Part shown: positions 12,580-24,860 of the stretch, one piece after another | Numbering within the stretch: the stretch's first letter is position 1 | How the letters are laid out: every line of letters begins with the position of its first letter | Source: Crocodylus rhombifer | Taxonomy: Eukaryota > Chordata > Crocodylia > Crocodylidae | Assembly: GCA_038503035.1 (NCBI GenBank) | Contig: JAVSML010024717.1 | Location: 62,001 to 126,000, forward strand | Direction of reading: 5' to 3' | DNA length: 64,000 nucleotides | Program-made: the position numbers and the translations under genes | The notes under the pieces: model-generated | Databases searched by the model: none | The model's input: the letters and a program-made list of their open reading frames with translations, nothing else | What the model was told of the DNA's origin: nothing

Positions 12580-13507
12580 TGAGAGTTTCCAACCATTAGG
12601 CAAAAGCATTATGACCACAAAGTTAAAGAACTTACAATGCTGCTGTATATGTATTAGAAATTACATATTCATTAGCTGAAGATATAGCCAAGAACATCCC
12701 ATTAAGGCCTGAGCCAATTAAAGACTGTTAGTTCATGCCATCAAGCTTGTGAGAGAGCTTAACATTACTTCTGGTTATCCTTTTGGAGAAACCTCAGATT
12801 CTCAGTAATGAAATCTGAAAATCTTAGTCACTTTGGCCAGTTACAAACATTACACTTTTACCAGTATAAGTGATCAGAAACTGGTGTATACCATAACAGA
12901 AGAGAAGTTCAGCACACAGACTACTTTAAAAATGGTGGAACCCAGTCTACAGTTTTCCCCCACCTCCCTAAAGGTTGAATCTGTGTTCTGTTTGCTTCCA
13001 AACTATATTATGTGGCATACAGAAAACTGCATGATTTAAACTGATTATACCTCAGGATTTTCGAACACCTGTACCTAGCCCTTATAGTCATAACCACCTA
13101 AATGACTTAATATCTTTATCTTGTCTTCATCAGCTTCAAAGAGCACAGTTTTCTGGATCTACTACAGTAGTCCATTTTGTTCAGTATAGATAGGGCAGTA
13201 CAAAGAATGAATGGCAGAAAAGGGGTGGTGGGAGGTTTGTTTGGTTGTTTTCAATATCAGTTTCAGTCCATGGGCTCTCTCTTAAGTGATAGCACCTTTT
13301 GTTTCTTTTTAATGCTGGTTCAACAAGTCTGGAGTTTTCTAAACACTTCTGAATCCTAAAATAGCAACAGTATCTTTAAGCACCATCTTCCTCATGCTTA
13401 GAAACTTCATTTAAATGATGAAAAGACTGCATCTGGGCTTATTTAACCTAACAAAATCTTTGCCACTTTAGGGCCCCAAAAGACCCAAGGGTACCTTCAG
13501 TTTCTTT
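12580..13507. other. Unassigned spacer
   Basis: I see no gene or transposon boundary in this stretch. Confidence 0.5.
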
Positions 13508-14094
13508 GGGTGTGTCTAGATATGCATTAATGTGCTTTTCCTAATGTGCATTAAATTTAGTACCAATGGGCATTTATACACATACCTTTCTCCAGCAACA
13601 CACTAGAGATCCACTGCTTTAGAGCAGACTCAATTAATTGAGTATGCTCTGCACATGAGCCGAGGCCAACTGCACTGTGCCATATGCAGTTGTGTAACTG
13701 GCAAAATGTGCATCAGCACACAGAAAATGGCAGTGGTGCGCTTTTGAACTAACACACCTCCAAGGTGCTTTAGGTAAAAAGAGTGCTGCTGCCATTTTCT
13801 CAGCGCTGATGTGCATTTTGCCACTTACACAACTGCATGCATCTCAGCGCTGGACGCTATTCAGAGGACCCAGTGATGTGATGCATGCATGTGTAAAAAT
13901 GCCCAAGGTGAGGTACTAAATAAATGTGCATTATGCTGCTCTAATGCAGTAGTGAAATGCACATTTTTTTAGTAATGCTTAATGTGCAGTAGCCTATTTT
14001 GCTGTATTTTAGTGTATTTGCATGTTTTATAAGTGATGTTTTAATGCGCAGTAATATAGTCTACTGTGCATTAAATAATGCATGTAGACAGGCC
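13508..14094. mobile_element. Foldback MITE, GGGYRYRTCTAC-ended family
   Basis: The left end gggtgtgtctagatatgcat and right end aatgcatgtagacaggcc are inverted relatives. A nested inverted repeat lies inside. 'gcagttgtgtaactggcaaa' at about 13687 pairs with 'ttgccacttacacaactgc' at about 13817, and these arms extend through 'atgtgcatcagc'. Multiple 'aatgtgcattaa'-type motifs occur in both orientations. Possible short duplications of ttt/ttc flank the element. Confidence 0.7.
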
Positions 14095-15215
14095 TTCTGT
14101 CTCTATCTCTCTGTCTTCCCACTACCCCCCTCCAATGCCCCATGGCCTATTATAGTTTTTTTTAATCTCTGGGTTTGGGTTTGGTTTGGGTTTTAGATAC
14201 AAGTGTCCTACATTTGTCAAGAGGTGTTAAAGAGTGTTTTGTGGTGGTGGTGTGCAACTCTGAAGGCAGGAGTTGAAGGATCTTGTATACCTTTTTGAAC
14301 TAAAAGTCCATTCAAAGGTTGCCTCCAATTGAAAGGGACTGGACTTCATAGCCAAAGTGCTGCCTTCCAGTCCTAGATTCCTGTTCATCCTTATATGAGA
14401 ATCTGGCACATTTATTTGCACATTTCCTACCTTTGATCTAGGGTGCTGAAATCTAAAGTACCTGTAAATATCCCTCTAAGACATTTGGAAGATTCATCCA
14501 GTGTAGAAAGCAGCTGCCTACCTTCTGCACAGGAGAGGCATGCAGAAATGCTTTACTCCTATAATCTTCCTTCAGCACTCACGGCTATCCACTTGAAGTT
14601 CCAGGTGCTGATTGCTGCCTATAAAGCTTTAAATAGTCAAGGTCAGAAACTACCACCTCTCTTCTTCTTGCCATGCCAGTTCTCTGCTGCAACACTCTGG
14701 GTTGTAGTACTAAGGGGAGACTTGAGGAAAGAGGGTATTTTTATTACTGAGTTTTTACTTCCATATATTTATCACTCAGGTAATTCATCTGGGAGTAAGC
14801 CAGCTTGCATTTAGAATGCATATTTGTCCAGGATTCCATTACTGCAGACTCTAGAATGCTTGGCAAATGCAACTGAAGTGTGATTTGCCACTAGCTTTAA
14901 TAGTAAACTTAAATTCACTGGCTTAACCCTCAAATGACTTAATGTAAATTATATTAGGCCATTTTTTTAAAACTCCTTAAATACTCTTTCTAGTTTTTTC
15001 CTCCAGCATGATAAGTCAGGCATTTTATGCAAACATTTCTTTTTAGTATTTTCTATTGTATGTTTTAGTTTCAGGTACATCCTCTTGGATAGACGTAATG
15101 GAACAGTGAACACTAAAAACATTGGGAAATAATAGCCATGATGCAAAACACTAACTCTCTCAGGTGCTTCTCGAACACTTACATCACTCTAATGGAGCAG
15201 TTCATAAAACTATTC
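14095..15215. other. Unassigned spacer
   Basis: No recognised gene. A 123-codon plus-strand frame at 14443-14814 has no family features and I treat it as chance. Confidence 0.5.
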
Positions 15216-15280
15216 AGAGTATTCAAATTGACAAAGCACTAGGTTCAGATTAATTGCACCCCAGAATTCTGAGGTAAGTA
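15216..15280 (+). pseudogene. Possible tiny LINE reverse-transcriptase relic
   Basis: The stretch around 15229-15272 reads D-K-A-L-G-S-D-stop-L-H-P-R-I-L-R. This resembles the 'DKAxGxDGLHPRVLRE' segment just upstream of the reverse-transcriptase core in CR1-type LINEs, compare 'SPDGLHPRVLRE' encoded near 32790. It is about 15 codons, so chance similarity is possible. Confidence 0.3.
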
Positions 15281-16680
15281 GGAAAGGAACGCCTTCAGCA
15301 TTTTTAAGCATTCACTAAGGACAGAATAGTTTCATAACGGATGATTAGAGTACAACTACTGTAGTTCATGAGGCTGCAGTTGATGAAGTTCATTAAGGCA
15401 AATGAAAATCAGACACACAAGGAACACTACTGCAAAATATAGTCCCTAAGTCAGACATGACTACTAGGGATAGATTTCCAAAGGCAACAGGGACTTTGAA
15501 AATCTCAACCTGATACCACATATATGACATGGGAAACACGGTAATGTAACATAGAATATTAATGGCATGGATTTTAAATGTGATGTTTGTGACTGCTAAG
15601 CATTGTATAATGTCAGATAGCAAGGCTTATAAGTAAGAGAGCTAGCTTATGTATTTCCAATTTATTTCAATACAAGACCCTTGAATTATAGCCCTCTACC
15701 AGTGTAGTTCTACTTTTCTATTGGTGTGCACCTACATTGCAAATAAAACAAACCATTAAGTTCTAGTCACTTTAGTCCATTCATGAATAAAATGCTTTAC
15801 TTTCTTAGGCAAGAGAGAAGGATAGTGCTCAATCAATTAAAGGGCCCCCCTAAGCCAAATAGTCCATTGATTAGTATGTTAAGGCACACTAGTTAACAGC
15901 ACAGAGGGAGTGATGTAGCTAGAATCATGTCTAGCCACCTTTGACTCTTGCCTGAGGGACCAGGTATAAGGGGAGCTTTGGCATGAGTCCAGAGAAAGGC
16001 TTAAACTCATATCTCCAAAGCTGTAGCTAGCCACTTTAACAGCTTTGCTAATGTACCACATGATGACACTTTGTAGTACATCTCAATTAATCGGAAACTC
16101 AGAGTGGAGAGCTCCCAAGACAGGCATCAACAATTTACATGCTCATGTCAACAATAAATACATCAATACAAAAGGAAAAGATTACATCTTTACATTCAGG
16201 GAGGGGCGTCTCAGTGTAAAACCAATCGAGATAATAGTTTCTTTAATTTCACAGATTGATGTTATTGGAGAAAACTGCCAACAATTAACAACAGGAATGG
16301 AAATAGGGGTGCATGATCAAGTGGATGAATGAAAGCACTTATAATTCTCTGAAGTACTTAGACTTCAGGCTTGTATATCTTACTGGTGAATGTGAGGTGG
16401 TTAGTGATCACAACCTATTGCAAGGAAACACTGACAGATGCAAGCAAGTACCAGTTGCTCTAAAGAATGTTTGGGCTGTGATAGCACTCCTGTGTAATGA
16501 GACCTGCACAGAGAAGTTACACAACACGTCTGAACTTTTTTAGGACCCCTACCCAAGCCACTTCCTGTTCCCAATGCTCCTGTTTTCCCCTGTTGTTCCC
16601 CAGGTAAGGGAATCGATTAATCCTTTTAGTCCTTTAGGGACTGGACCCAAAAGCTGCAGGAATTTTAAACAGCAGTGGCT
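15281..16680. other. Unassigned spacer
   Basis: AT-rich sequence without recognisable genes or element termini. Confidence 0.5.
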
Positions 16681-17318
16681 GGGTCTCCATGTGCATTAAT
16701 GCACCTTTGCTACTGTGTATTAAGTTTAGTATCTCTAACATGAAGTACTACATAAATGCACAGTACCCAGCGCTACTGTGCAGTTGCAAAGGCACACACT
16801 GTTTTGTGATGCTTAGTGGACACATCTACACATGCGCCCCACTGTGCAGTTGGTACTATGCAGTCATTTAGTACTTGCTTTAGCATTAGGACTAAATGAC
16901 TGATTTCATAGACATTAGGGCTGGAAGGGACCTCGGGAGATCATCGAGTCCAGCCCCCTGCCCAAAGGGCAGGAAGTCAGCTGGGGTCATAGGATCCCAG
17001 CAAGAGGACTGCTCAGTACCCAGTGGTATTGCACAGTCCCAGCACTGCATGGGTCATTTCCAACCCTACTGCACAGTAGCAATGAGCTCATTGCTACTGT
17101 GCAATAGCAACAGCATCACAGTTAGTGCCCACTGATGCTATGTCGCCGTAGCGACAACCTACATTGCTATAGCAATGTAGCATGTTGTGTAGATGTGCCC
17201 AATGAGCAGTAAACTAATTCTACTGCACATCAGCACATTAGCATGGTTTTTGCTGTGATGTGCTAATGTGCAGTTGCATTAGTCTACTGTGCATTAAGCA
17301 TCATGTGTAGACGTGCCC
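16681..17318. mobile_element. Foldback MITE carrying a CR1 tail
   Basis: The left end gggtctccatgtgcattaat and right end cattaagcatcatgtgtagacgtgccc are inverted relatives. Internal motifs such as 'cagtagcaatgagctcattgctactgtg' (17076-17103) and 'ttgctatagcaa' are themselves palindromic. A 104-bp CR1 3' end sits within it, so the MITE is the older element. Confidence 0.7.
16903..17006 (-). mobile_element. CR1 3'-end fragment inserted in the MITE
   Basis: The sequence 'atttcatagacattagggctggaaggg' through 'ggatcccagcaag' closely matches the minus-strand 3' end of the CR1 at 52.9 kb. Both sides carry the 5-mer gactg (16898-16902 and 17007-17011), a plausible target duplication for a strongly 5'-truncated insertion. 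Confidence 0.75.
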
Positions 17319-19372
17319 AGAGAGAATAAAAACACTAGAGTCTCTCAGGAGATTAGAGTGGACCAAGGAGGTGAGACTAGGATAATTGGAAATCTGGAGA
17401 TGGGAAACGGGATACAGGAAAGAAAAGTATGGAAGATGAAATAAGGAAGAGTCTGTGTTAGAATCTATAAGAATCTGTTCAAGGAAGCACTGATACCTTG
17501 AAGAGTCCTGCGCATCATAATCTGGGGTTGCCATCAAGGAGCATATAGTGCAAGTCAGGACTGAGTAAGTGTTAGTGCAGTGGTGGCTTTAAGCTATATT
17601 TCTGCTCTTCTAAGTTTATCTAAGCTCATAGCAAATGATGGTGATCCCCTGCCATAAATGAGGGAAGCCAAAGTTATGTATACTATACCATCTGTCAATA
17701 GCCCCAAGCAACTAATGCAGCCTTCATAAATCACTGGAGTATAAGGAAGCCTCAGTCACAACTTCATTCCCAGGCAATATCCCTTTTTTTCATATGGGCC
17801 AGCACATAACATAAAAGCTGTCATACAAGCTTTACACAATCAGAGCTCTCTCCTGTGGGGTTTACACTAATTTTAGGCAGCTTTGCATCTAAATGCAATC
17901 CAGATTTAAGGCAGAATTAGAGTCTTCTGTTTTGGTGGATCAAATTCCAATTAGTCCTAATTCACCAGGTTCTACTTTCCTGCCAACATGGATATGGAGA
18001 TGTTATATAATATAAATTAGTCTACTGTGTCTGTCGTATATATAGGACTAATGAACTAATCTGATTTCAGAGTTGTGTACATCTTCCACATAATGTAATT
18101 ATAACTAATGACAAGGCTCATACAGTCTGAGACAATACTTTGTTTTTTGCTGAATGGCCTCTAGCTAATAATAATTAACTTTTTTCTTGACTGGAGATAA
18201 AAATAAAAAATATGGAAAATGCTAGCAATGTGGACTTTTATTATCCTATTTGCCAATGTGCAAGTGTGTTTTCTGTTTTTATCAGCAATGCAGGAGATAC
18301 AAAAAAATGATGAAAGAATAACCTTGGTGCTTAAAACATTGAAACAGGTAGCATTTATCAGAATAAATCTTGACAGTTTTCAATACTTGTATGAAAAAAA
18401 GGATATAGGACAAATAGAAATTTGTGGATAGACTAGCATCCATGCTTTAACTTTTGCATGTAATATATTTTCCTTAGTATGCTGAATTACTGTCTTTGTG
18501 TCAGTCTAGGTTAAAATACCTGGATTTATATACTAAGGCAATAGTCAGCACAAAGAAAGTATGGTATATACTGCAGTTGAAGAAAGAATGCTAGTCTATC
18601 CATATACATAAAGCCTATGGAAAAAAACACAAAAGAAATATGATTTTATTCATGTTCTGTTACTCGTCTATCAGCTACTGATGTCCATGTGTCATTTATT
18701 TCCAGTCAAATGCTAACATAAACAGACTTTACTTAGCTTGGGGCAAATACTTTGAATTAAAGTAATTTACAACTGCAAAAGACTAATTTGCTTTTTGGTA
18801 CCAGTAAAAGTAATGATAGTAATATTTTTGTATCATGAACACAGCTCTGACAGAACTTCAGATACATATATTTTTGTACAGCATGAGCCATGTGTCACAC
18901 AAGGATGTCATGCCCCTAAATAACCATCTGACAGAAGTTGAACATACTTTGTAAGTAACAAGTGTATCTTTCTACACTTGTTGGGAATAGAGTCCCCCAT
19001 GTTTTACCTACTTTTCCTAGTCAAATGCTTCTACATCTTGTTTTGCCCCTTAGTTTCATTAGTTGTCCTTTCACCTGGCACCTGACACTTGGCCAACCTA
19101 CATTACACATGGAGGTTTTATAAATCTATTTTTTTCCACAAATATTGCTGTTCACTATGACTTTCTTTGTTCATTGTACTTTCATCCAGGCATTCTCCCC
19201 TTGTAAATACTTTTATCTTATTTCTAATGCAGTTGTTTGTCCTTCACAAGGATCTTTGTGTACACTCCAAATGTGACTGTTTAAATAAGTCTGGCTTTAT
19301 GTGACCTGTGTGCAGAAAATATATGCTATTTGAATGTGTATATATAAACCCCATTTGCTCTATAAGCTCTTA
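17319..19372. other. Unassigned AT-rich spacer
   Basis: No gene or repeat terminus is recognisable. The 70-codon frame at 18219-18431 shows no family features. Confidence 0.5.
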
Positions 19373-20098
19373 GGGCATTTGTAGATGACATTTTAAAGCG
19401 GGTTAAATACCTTTTGCACCATTTTAATGGGATTTCTGTTTGTACATTCATCAGTGTATTGCGCATTTATTCCAGCCACTGTAGTACTTTTGACAGCATA
19501 ATGCACCTTAAATGACTTTGGGACATAGCAAGTGACTTTGTGGCGCTGCAAAGTAAAACACCTCTGAGGATTTTGTTTCCTACCTTACCTGCAGAGGGAA
19601 GCACTGGGCTCCGTGCAGCTCAGGGGCTGTTCAGGTGGACCATGAAGGCAGCCCGGCAGCAGCCTGGGAAGCCAGGCTCCACAAAAGGGAAAAAAAAAAA
19701 AAAGAAATAGTGGCGAGCCTGATTTTTTTTTTTCCCCCTCTTGCCCCCCCACAGCCTGCCTGCCTGAGCTGCATGGGGGCCCAGTGCTTCCCTTTGTGGC
19801 TGTAGTGCTCCCCAGGACTGTCTGAGCCAGGTGCCTGTGGGTGGGTGCTGCGTGGGGGGGTGCCACCGCTGCTGCGGAGGGAAACAACAGCCCCCCCCCC
19901 CCCAGCTAAGGGACCACTCTGCCTGTCAACAGTTCACTCTCCCCTCCCCACTTCTAGAGAGGCAGGTAAGGATCAGGGTCCAACACGGGTATACACAATA
20001 TGGGGGTTTACTTTGCCCTAAATTGAAGTGGTGTTTTTAAAAAAAACACTGCTTTAATTTTAGAGAGAATTAAACCCCTGTGTCAGGTGCAAATGCCC
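19373..20098. mobile_element. Foldback MITE with GGGCATTTG ends
   Basis: The left end gggcatttgtagatgacat and right end tgtcaggtgcaaatgccc form an inverted pair. The flanks tta (19370-19372) and ttt (20099-20101) resemble a 3-bp duplication. 'ttttaaagcgggttaaat' near the left end matches 'gaattaaacccc' near the right. The interior is GC-rich with poly-A and poly-C runs (C13 at 19891-19903). Frames of about 100 codons there are not credible. Confidence 0.7.
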
Positions 20099-20829
20099 TT
20101 TTTGGCCAGTAGGGATTAAAGGTTAACTTAGGGAGCCATGAGGGGCATTTTCCAAGCAATATCTTCTATTCCAATTTGTATTTAGTTTTTTATTCCACAC
20201 TTACTGCTGCAGTGTCTGAACCCTGGGTCTCTGTATCTGTAGCCGAGGTTAGTGGTATATTGCTCTCCTCTTTGGGAAAAAAAAAAAAGCAATTCAATTT
20301 GCACTTACAAAAACCTGCTTTTAAAATGTGATTATTTCAGCATGGAATACTGCTTTTGTTTCATGCTTCAGAATTTTAAGTGTTTTCCACTTTTGAGCTA
20401 GCCAGAAGCTTTGTCTTTTCCATCCAGTTATACTTTAATATCAAATGGCTTAATTCAGGGGATTTGCACAAAGCAAGAGACAATTCCTTTGCCTGTCTTG
20501 CCTGTTTAGATGCCGAGGATAGTAAAAAGAAATTTTACAAATGAGAAACGTACAGCACAGTCAGTTGCGTGAAGTAAGAAGTCTGTGGCAGAGTGGGGCA
20601 TTAAACACAAACTTCCTGAGTCCCTGATCACTCAGTGCTTTCCCTTGAAGAGCAATCCTTCCTTCTGTGATATATAATGAAACTCTCAGATGTGCATGTG
20701 GGTCATAGTGCCAGGTTTGCTGAAAAACACATTCTCCCTGGTTTTTATTGATCTTAGAAATAAAAATAAAAGCAAGCTCCTTTTCCAATGATTGCTTCAC
20801 TATAGCCAGAAAATAGCCCTGTTTTAAGG
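20099..20829. other. Unassigned spacer
   Basis: No recognised feature. A 93-codon minus-strand frame at 20561-20842 runs into the next transposon end and is not credible. Confidence 0.5.
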
Positions 20830-21448
20830 CAGGGCTGTCCAACTAACTGGTGGCCTGCAGGCCACAGGGAATCTACAAGGGGAAATCATTTGGTTCCCAC
20901 CTGGCTGCCGCAGCCCCGATTCCTCAGATTACAGAAGCAGCTTGGGTCTTCTCCTCCTCCTCCTCCTGGCTTACACCGCCAACCCAGCTTCAGGGGCAGC
21001 AGTGATCAGCCCACAGTGCAGGGGAACCTGGCAGCCCCAAACAGTTGTGTGGCTCAGTGCCACAAGTGAACCTGCAGGGAGCTGCAGGTAAGGCAGTGTC
21101 ATGCTGTGCTGCATTATGCAGGGACAGGGGTGCCAGCCCCCATGTGCACAGGGCAACAGGGAAGTGAGATGGGGGAGCGTCTTCTGCCTGCCCACTCACT
21201 GTGCAATGTTGGGGATGAGGGGAAATGCGCCTACCAATGCATTAAGTTCAAAGGAGTGGGAAAGCATCTGCTCCTGCTCATGTTTGGTGCGACAAGGTAA
21301 GGAGACCCTGCCTGTACATATGGTGTGACAATGTGGTGGAGCAACCATCCATCCATATAGGGTGCAACTGGGAGGCAAGTGGCTCTAACTAATGCATTCC
21401 CCCACAGCGTGCAGCCTTCACTTTTGGAGCCCATAGAGCATGGGTCCC

Positions 21449-22632
21449 TGTGACAGGATGGGAACCTAGGATCCCCTACCATGCCAAGTTGGTATAAAAT
21501 GCACCCTCGTTCTCACCCGCCACATCTTTGATGGTATGAATATTAAAGGAGGCTGCCTTTTGTCCTCCTTGGCACGGTACCCCTGACGTACTCCGGCCTG
21601 TGCCCTGTCTACGGTGATCCTGGGCACTCCTGCCTCAAGGGCTACGCGTGGCTCCTACCACCCCTAATACCACGCCCCAAGCCTCTCAGATGTCCCAGAT
21701 GTTGTTCAGTCGATTACTGTTGCCCACGACTTCGCGGACACTCTCTGGCCTCTCTTTCCTTACAGTTGCCCGCGCTCCCCACAGACACTCCCAGGCCTCT
21801 CTAGGCCGAGCCCATACTGGACCCTCCTCGTTTGTGCGCCCACCCTGGGGACTCCCCGCGATCCCCTGCCCACACTGGGCCTTTTCCTCGTGATCCCCTG
21901 CCCACACTGGGGCCTTTTCCTTGCAATCCCCGCAATCGAGGCTCAAGTGGCCGTAGCTGTGCCTGGCCCCCAGACCCCCTTCTCGGGTCCTACGCCCCAC
22001 TGGGGCTCCTCATAATTGAGGCTCAGGTGGCCATAGCTGTGCCTGGCCCTGAATCCCCTCCTTGGGCCTTAATCTAAGCACCCTCTGGGGTTTACAATTC
22101 CTGTGTGGCTCAGGCGGCCTCAGCCTTACCTGGCCCCAATCCACTGTGCCCCTTCTCAGGGCTGGGGTCAGTACCCCCTTAATGCTGTGCCCTCTCTGGC
22201 ACCGGGGTCTCCACACCACTGTGGAGCCCTATAAGGCCTCCTACAACCCCTATTAGCCTCACCCGGTCCTCCAGTGTAACAACAAAGCAAAACCATAAGC
22301 CAATCAGCCACAACTCAAGAACCAAGCCACCTGGCTAAATGTAAACTCTAAACCATCAGGCCATTTATCCTTCCAAATCCCTACCAGGGCTTCCTCCACC
22401 TGGTCTCCTTCCACAGAAGCTGCTCAGGCCATCAGGCTTCTCTACCCTGCCTGCTTCAACAGAGCTCCTACTTCCTCAGCTGCCAGAGGAGAACCGCCTG
22501 CTTGGCCTCAGCCTGGGCTGTTTATATAGGCCAGGCCCTGCCCCCTTCTGGTCAGCTGACCCACTGCAGTTGCCCCAGCAACTGGCACCTGTCCTTCTTT
22601 CTAGAAGCAGGGCACTTCAGTGCCCTGTGACA
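21449..22632 (-). mobile_element. Endogenous LTR (3' LTR) in hAT element
   Basis: Read on the minus strand, the segment begins TGTCACAGGGCAC and ends ...ATCCTGTCACA, giving TG...CA ends as in retroviral and LTR-retrotransposon LTRs. A TATA-like TATATAAA (minus strand, about 22521-22528) lies about 105 bp in. Internally, blocks near 'ggccaggcacagctayggccac' and 'cccagtgtgggcaggggatc' are tandemly repeated. I see no gag, pol or env frame. I found no matching target duplication on both sides, so this is a partial proviral remnant and not a clean solo LTR. Confidence 0.7.
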
Positions 22633-22650
22633 CACCTCCCCCTTTAAGTT
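22633..22650 (-). promoter_or_regulatory. Polypurine tract upstream of the LTR
   Basis: On the minus strand 'aaagggggaggtg' lies immediately before the LTR start TGTCACAG. A purine run abutting the 3' LTR is where plus-strand DNA synthesis is primed in LTR retroelements, so this identifies the LTR as a 3' copy with a scrap of internal sequence (to about 22690) still attached. Confidence 0.65.
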
Positions 22651-22794
22651 TGAGGCTCACTAGGAGCGGAGCGCGGAAGTGCCCTGCAACAGGCCCCCAG
22701 CCACTTAGAAGCTGGAAGGCAGAATAGATATGTACTGTTATAGGTTAACTAAATATGATGTATAGAGAGAGCACTTAAAAGTTGGACAGCCCTG

Positions 22795-23953
22795 TTGTAA
22801 GGACACTAGGCAGGAATCTCCCATGTGCCTAAGTTCTATGGGATGCATTATCATGATCATTTGACATAGCAAGTAAACATTACTTTTGGGCTCTAAAGTT
22901 ATATGATGATAAGAAAGCACTAAAACATGGTCTTAAGCCATTTGTTTGTGAGAATTTAAAGATACAAGTTTGCAACTGTTAAATTTAACTTCCAAATATG
23001 TATTAATTTTCCATGGGAATGTCTCATGCTATATGTAGGTCTAGAAAGAAACCAACTGATAAAAATACCACCAGTTCTTTATCAGGCAATATACTGAAGT
23101 TAACTAAAGGCCTGATTCTTACAGTAAATATTGCATAATACCTTCATTGCCCTAGAAATACTTATAGAACAATGTTCCAATGATCAAGAGTGAGAATGGC
23201 TAAATCTGGCCTAGAATCTGAGTACTATTCCTTTTTCTCCAAAAGAACTACTAACAACATGCAGTATTAAAGATTAAATAGTCAATGAAACAATGTTCAA
23301 CTATAGTTTAACTTATCCAAAATGATGATATTACCTGCTACCTATGTTGCATGCATCCTAATCAAATGGGTGATGCCATTTAAAACAAAAGTCACCTTAA
23401 GACAAAATAAGGAAAATAAAAGACCTTCCTGCTTGGTTAAGCCACAGTAGATATACGGAGATATCAATCTTAATGTCTTATCCCTTTAGGGTATAAAATG
23501 GTTTAGATAGATTTTGGACATATCTGAAAATGACTAAGTGTTTTGATGAATAGATAAGCAATTTCTGAATCATAGCTCATATTCAACCTTGACCAAAGGG
23601 ATTAATGTTTATTTTCTCTGAATGATTTATAGTGTATTAATTCAAATATATATTATTGTATCTATTTCTTTCTCTGTATTCTGTAGGCCCAGTGGAGTCA
23701 TTGCTTGAGCTCTAAAATATTCTTATTTCATAATGAACCAGAGACACAGATTTTGGAGATGTCATAGAAAGTAAGTATTTTCCAGTAGATTGTGTCCCAG
23801 ATAGAATTGTTAAGGTAAATCCATAAATAAATGTATATCTACCAAAAGAGTTTAGAAGCAAAGAAAAGAATGAGTCATCTACCTTTGTGGGAGGGGTTAA
23901 GTCCAAGGAGTCAGCCAAACTTTATGCATTTAATGCCAAAATTATCTCTCCCT
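22795..23953. other. Unassigned AT-rich spacer
   Basis: No gene or transposon terminus is recognisable. Confidence 0.5.
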
Positions 23954-23985
<32 letters not shown>

Positions 23986-24053
23986 CAACCCCCCACAACC
24001 CCCCCCCCCCCCCCCCCCCCCCCCCAAAAAAAACAACCCCAACCCCAACCCTC
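23954..24053. repeat. Long homopolymeric C/A tract
   Basis: A run of 19 C, 10 A, then C-rich sequence and a second run of about 27 C followed by A and 'ccccaacccc' units. This is a low-complexity tract. Exact lengths in such runs are prone to sequencing error. Confidence 0.9.
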
Positions 24054-24696
24054 AGCAGCTGCATTTCCTAACCCTGGAAATGCTTAAAAGTCACTAGCTG
24101 CCTTCCTCTTTGGATTTCCTTTCTTGGAGCAATTCCTTTTTGGCCTTTCACAGAGCTAGCCTGCTTTTATACTTGCACCTAACTGCTACTAGGATCCAAA
24201 AAATCAGAGACCATGACCTCTATGTCACTTGAGATTCCCAAACTGGCACGTATGCTCTGAGCTCACATAACACATCCTGACAGGATGAAGTCCCTCACAG
24301 TATATAGTCGCAGTTATTTTTAAAGCCTGGGCAAAAGAAAAGCCCAGTTTTTATATAATAGAGATATGGTTAGAGTACTCAGCAAGAACGTAGGAGACCC
24401 ATGTGTTACAAGCCTTGCATCCACTGTATCCCCACATCCAAAGACCAAACTACTTGTTAGGCTGGGCAAGAATATACCCAGCCTTCCTGTTGAAAACCTT
24501 CTACTGTCCTTAAATGCATGCAGTATTCATAGGATCAAAAAGAGAAAGCTCAAGATAAAACCTGACTCTGTAGTTTAATATCCCTTTTTAGGGAGTGCTT
24601 CTCAGTGGTCCTTTCAACAAGGACAGGTGAAAAGGTACTTTCAGTTCAGTCCAGCCTACAGCCTGATCATTTGGGCACTTCCTAGAGAAGTGAGAG
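24054..24696. other. Unassigned spacer
   Basis: No recognised feature. A 70-codon frame at 24366-24578 has no family features. Confidence 0.45.
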
Positions 24697-24860
24697 ATTC
24701 ATAGATTCATAAATGTTAGGGTTGGAAGGGATCTCAATAGATCATCGAGTCCAAACCCCAGATGTGAGTTCAGATTTTCTCAGGCTGAGGAAGGCCTTGA
24801 ACCCAAGTCTCCCATGTCTTCAGCAAGTCCTTTAAGCCTTAAACTATTAGACAAAAGGTC
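24697..24860 (-). mobile_element. CR1-like 3'-end fragment
   Basis: 'gattcatagattcataaatgttagggttggaagggat' and 'atcatcgagtcc' match the 3' end of CR1 LINEs read on the minus strand, including the short 'attcata' tandem units at the extreme 3' end. The remainder, 'ctgaggaaggccttgaacccaagtctcccatg', resembles a common tail segment of such repeats. Confidence 0.6.

Larger units (their letters stand above)
20830..22794. mobile_element. hAT element interrupted by an LTR
   Basis: The terminal inverted repeats are CAGGGCTGTCCAACTA (20830-20845) and agttggacagccctg (ending 22794). The flanking 8-mers ttttaagg (20822-20829) and ttgtaagg (22795-22802) match at 7 of 8 positions, the hAT signature. No hAT transposase frame is visible. 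About 1.2 kb of the interior (21449 to about 22690) is LTR-retroelement sequence, so the original hAT copy was probably about 0.7-0.75 kb. Confidence 0.8.

Noticed and set aside
21481..22260. Possible GC-rich host gene in the 21.5-22.3 kb region
   Set aside because: Bounded by LTR ends and a polypurine tract, with internal tandem blocks and only short frames.
23983..24053. Interstitial telomere-like sequence ('ccccaacccc')
   Set aside because: The units are not CCCTAA and are irregular. It is low-complexity C/A sequence.
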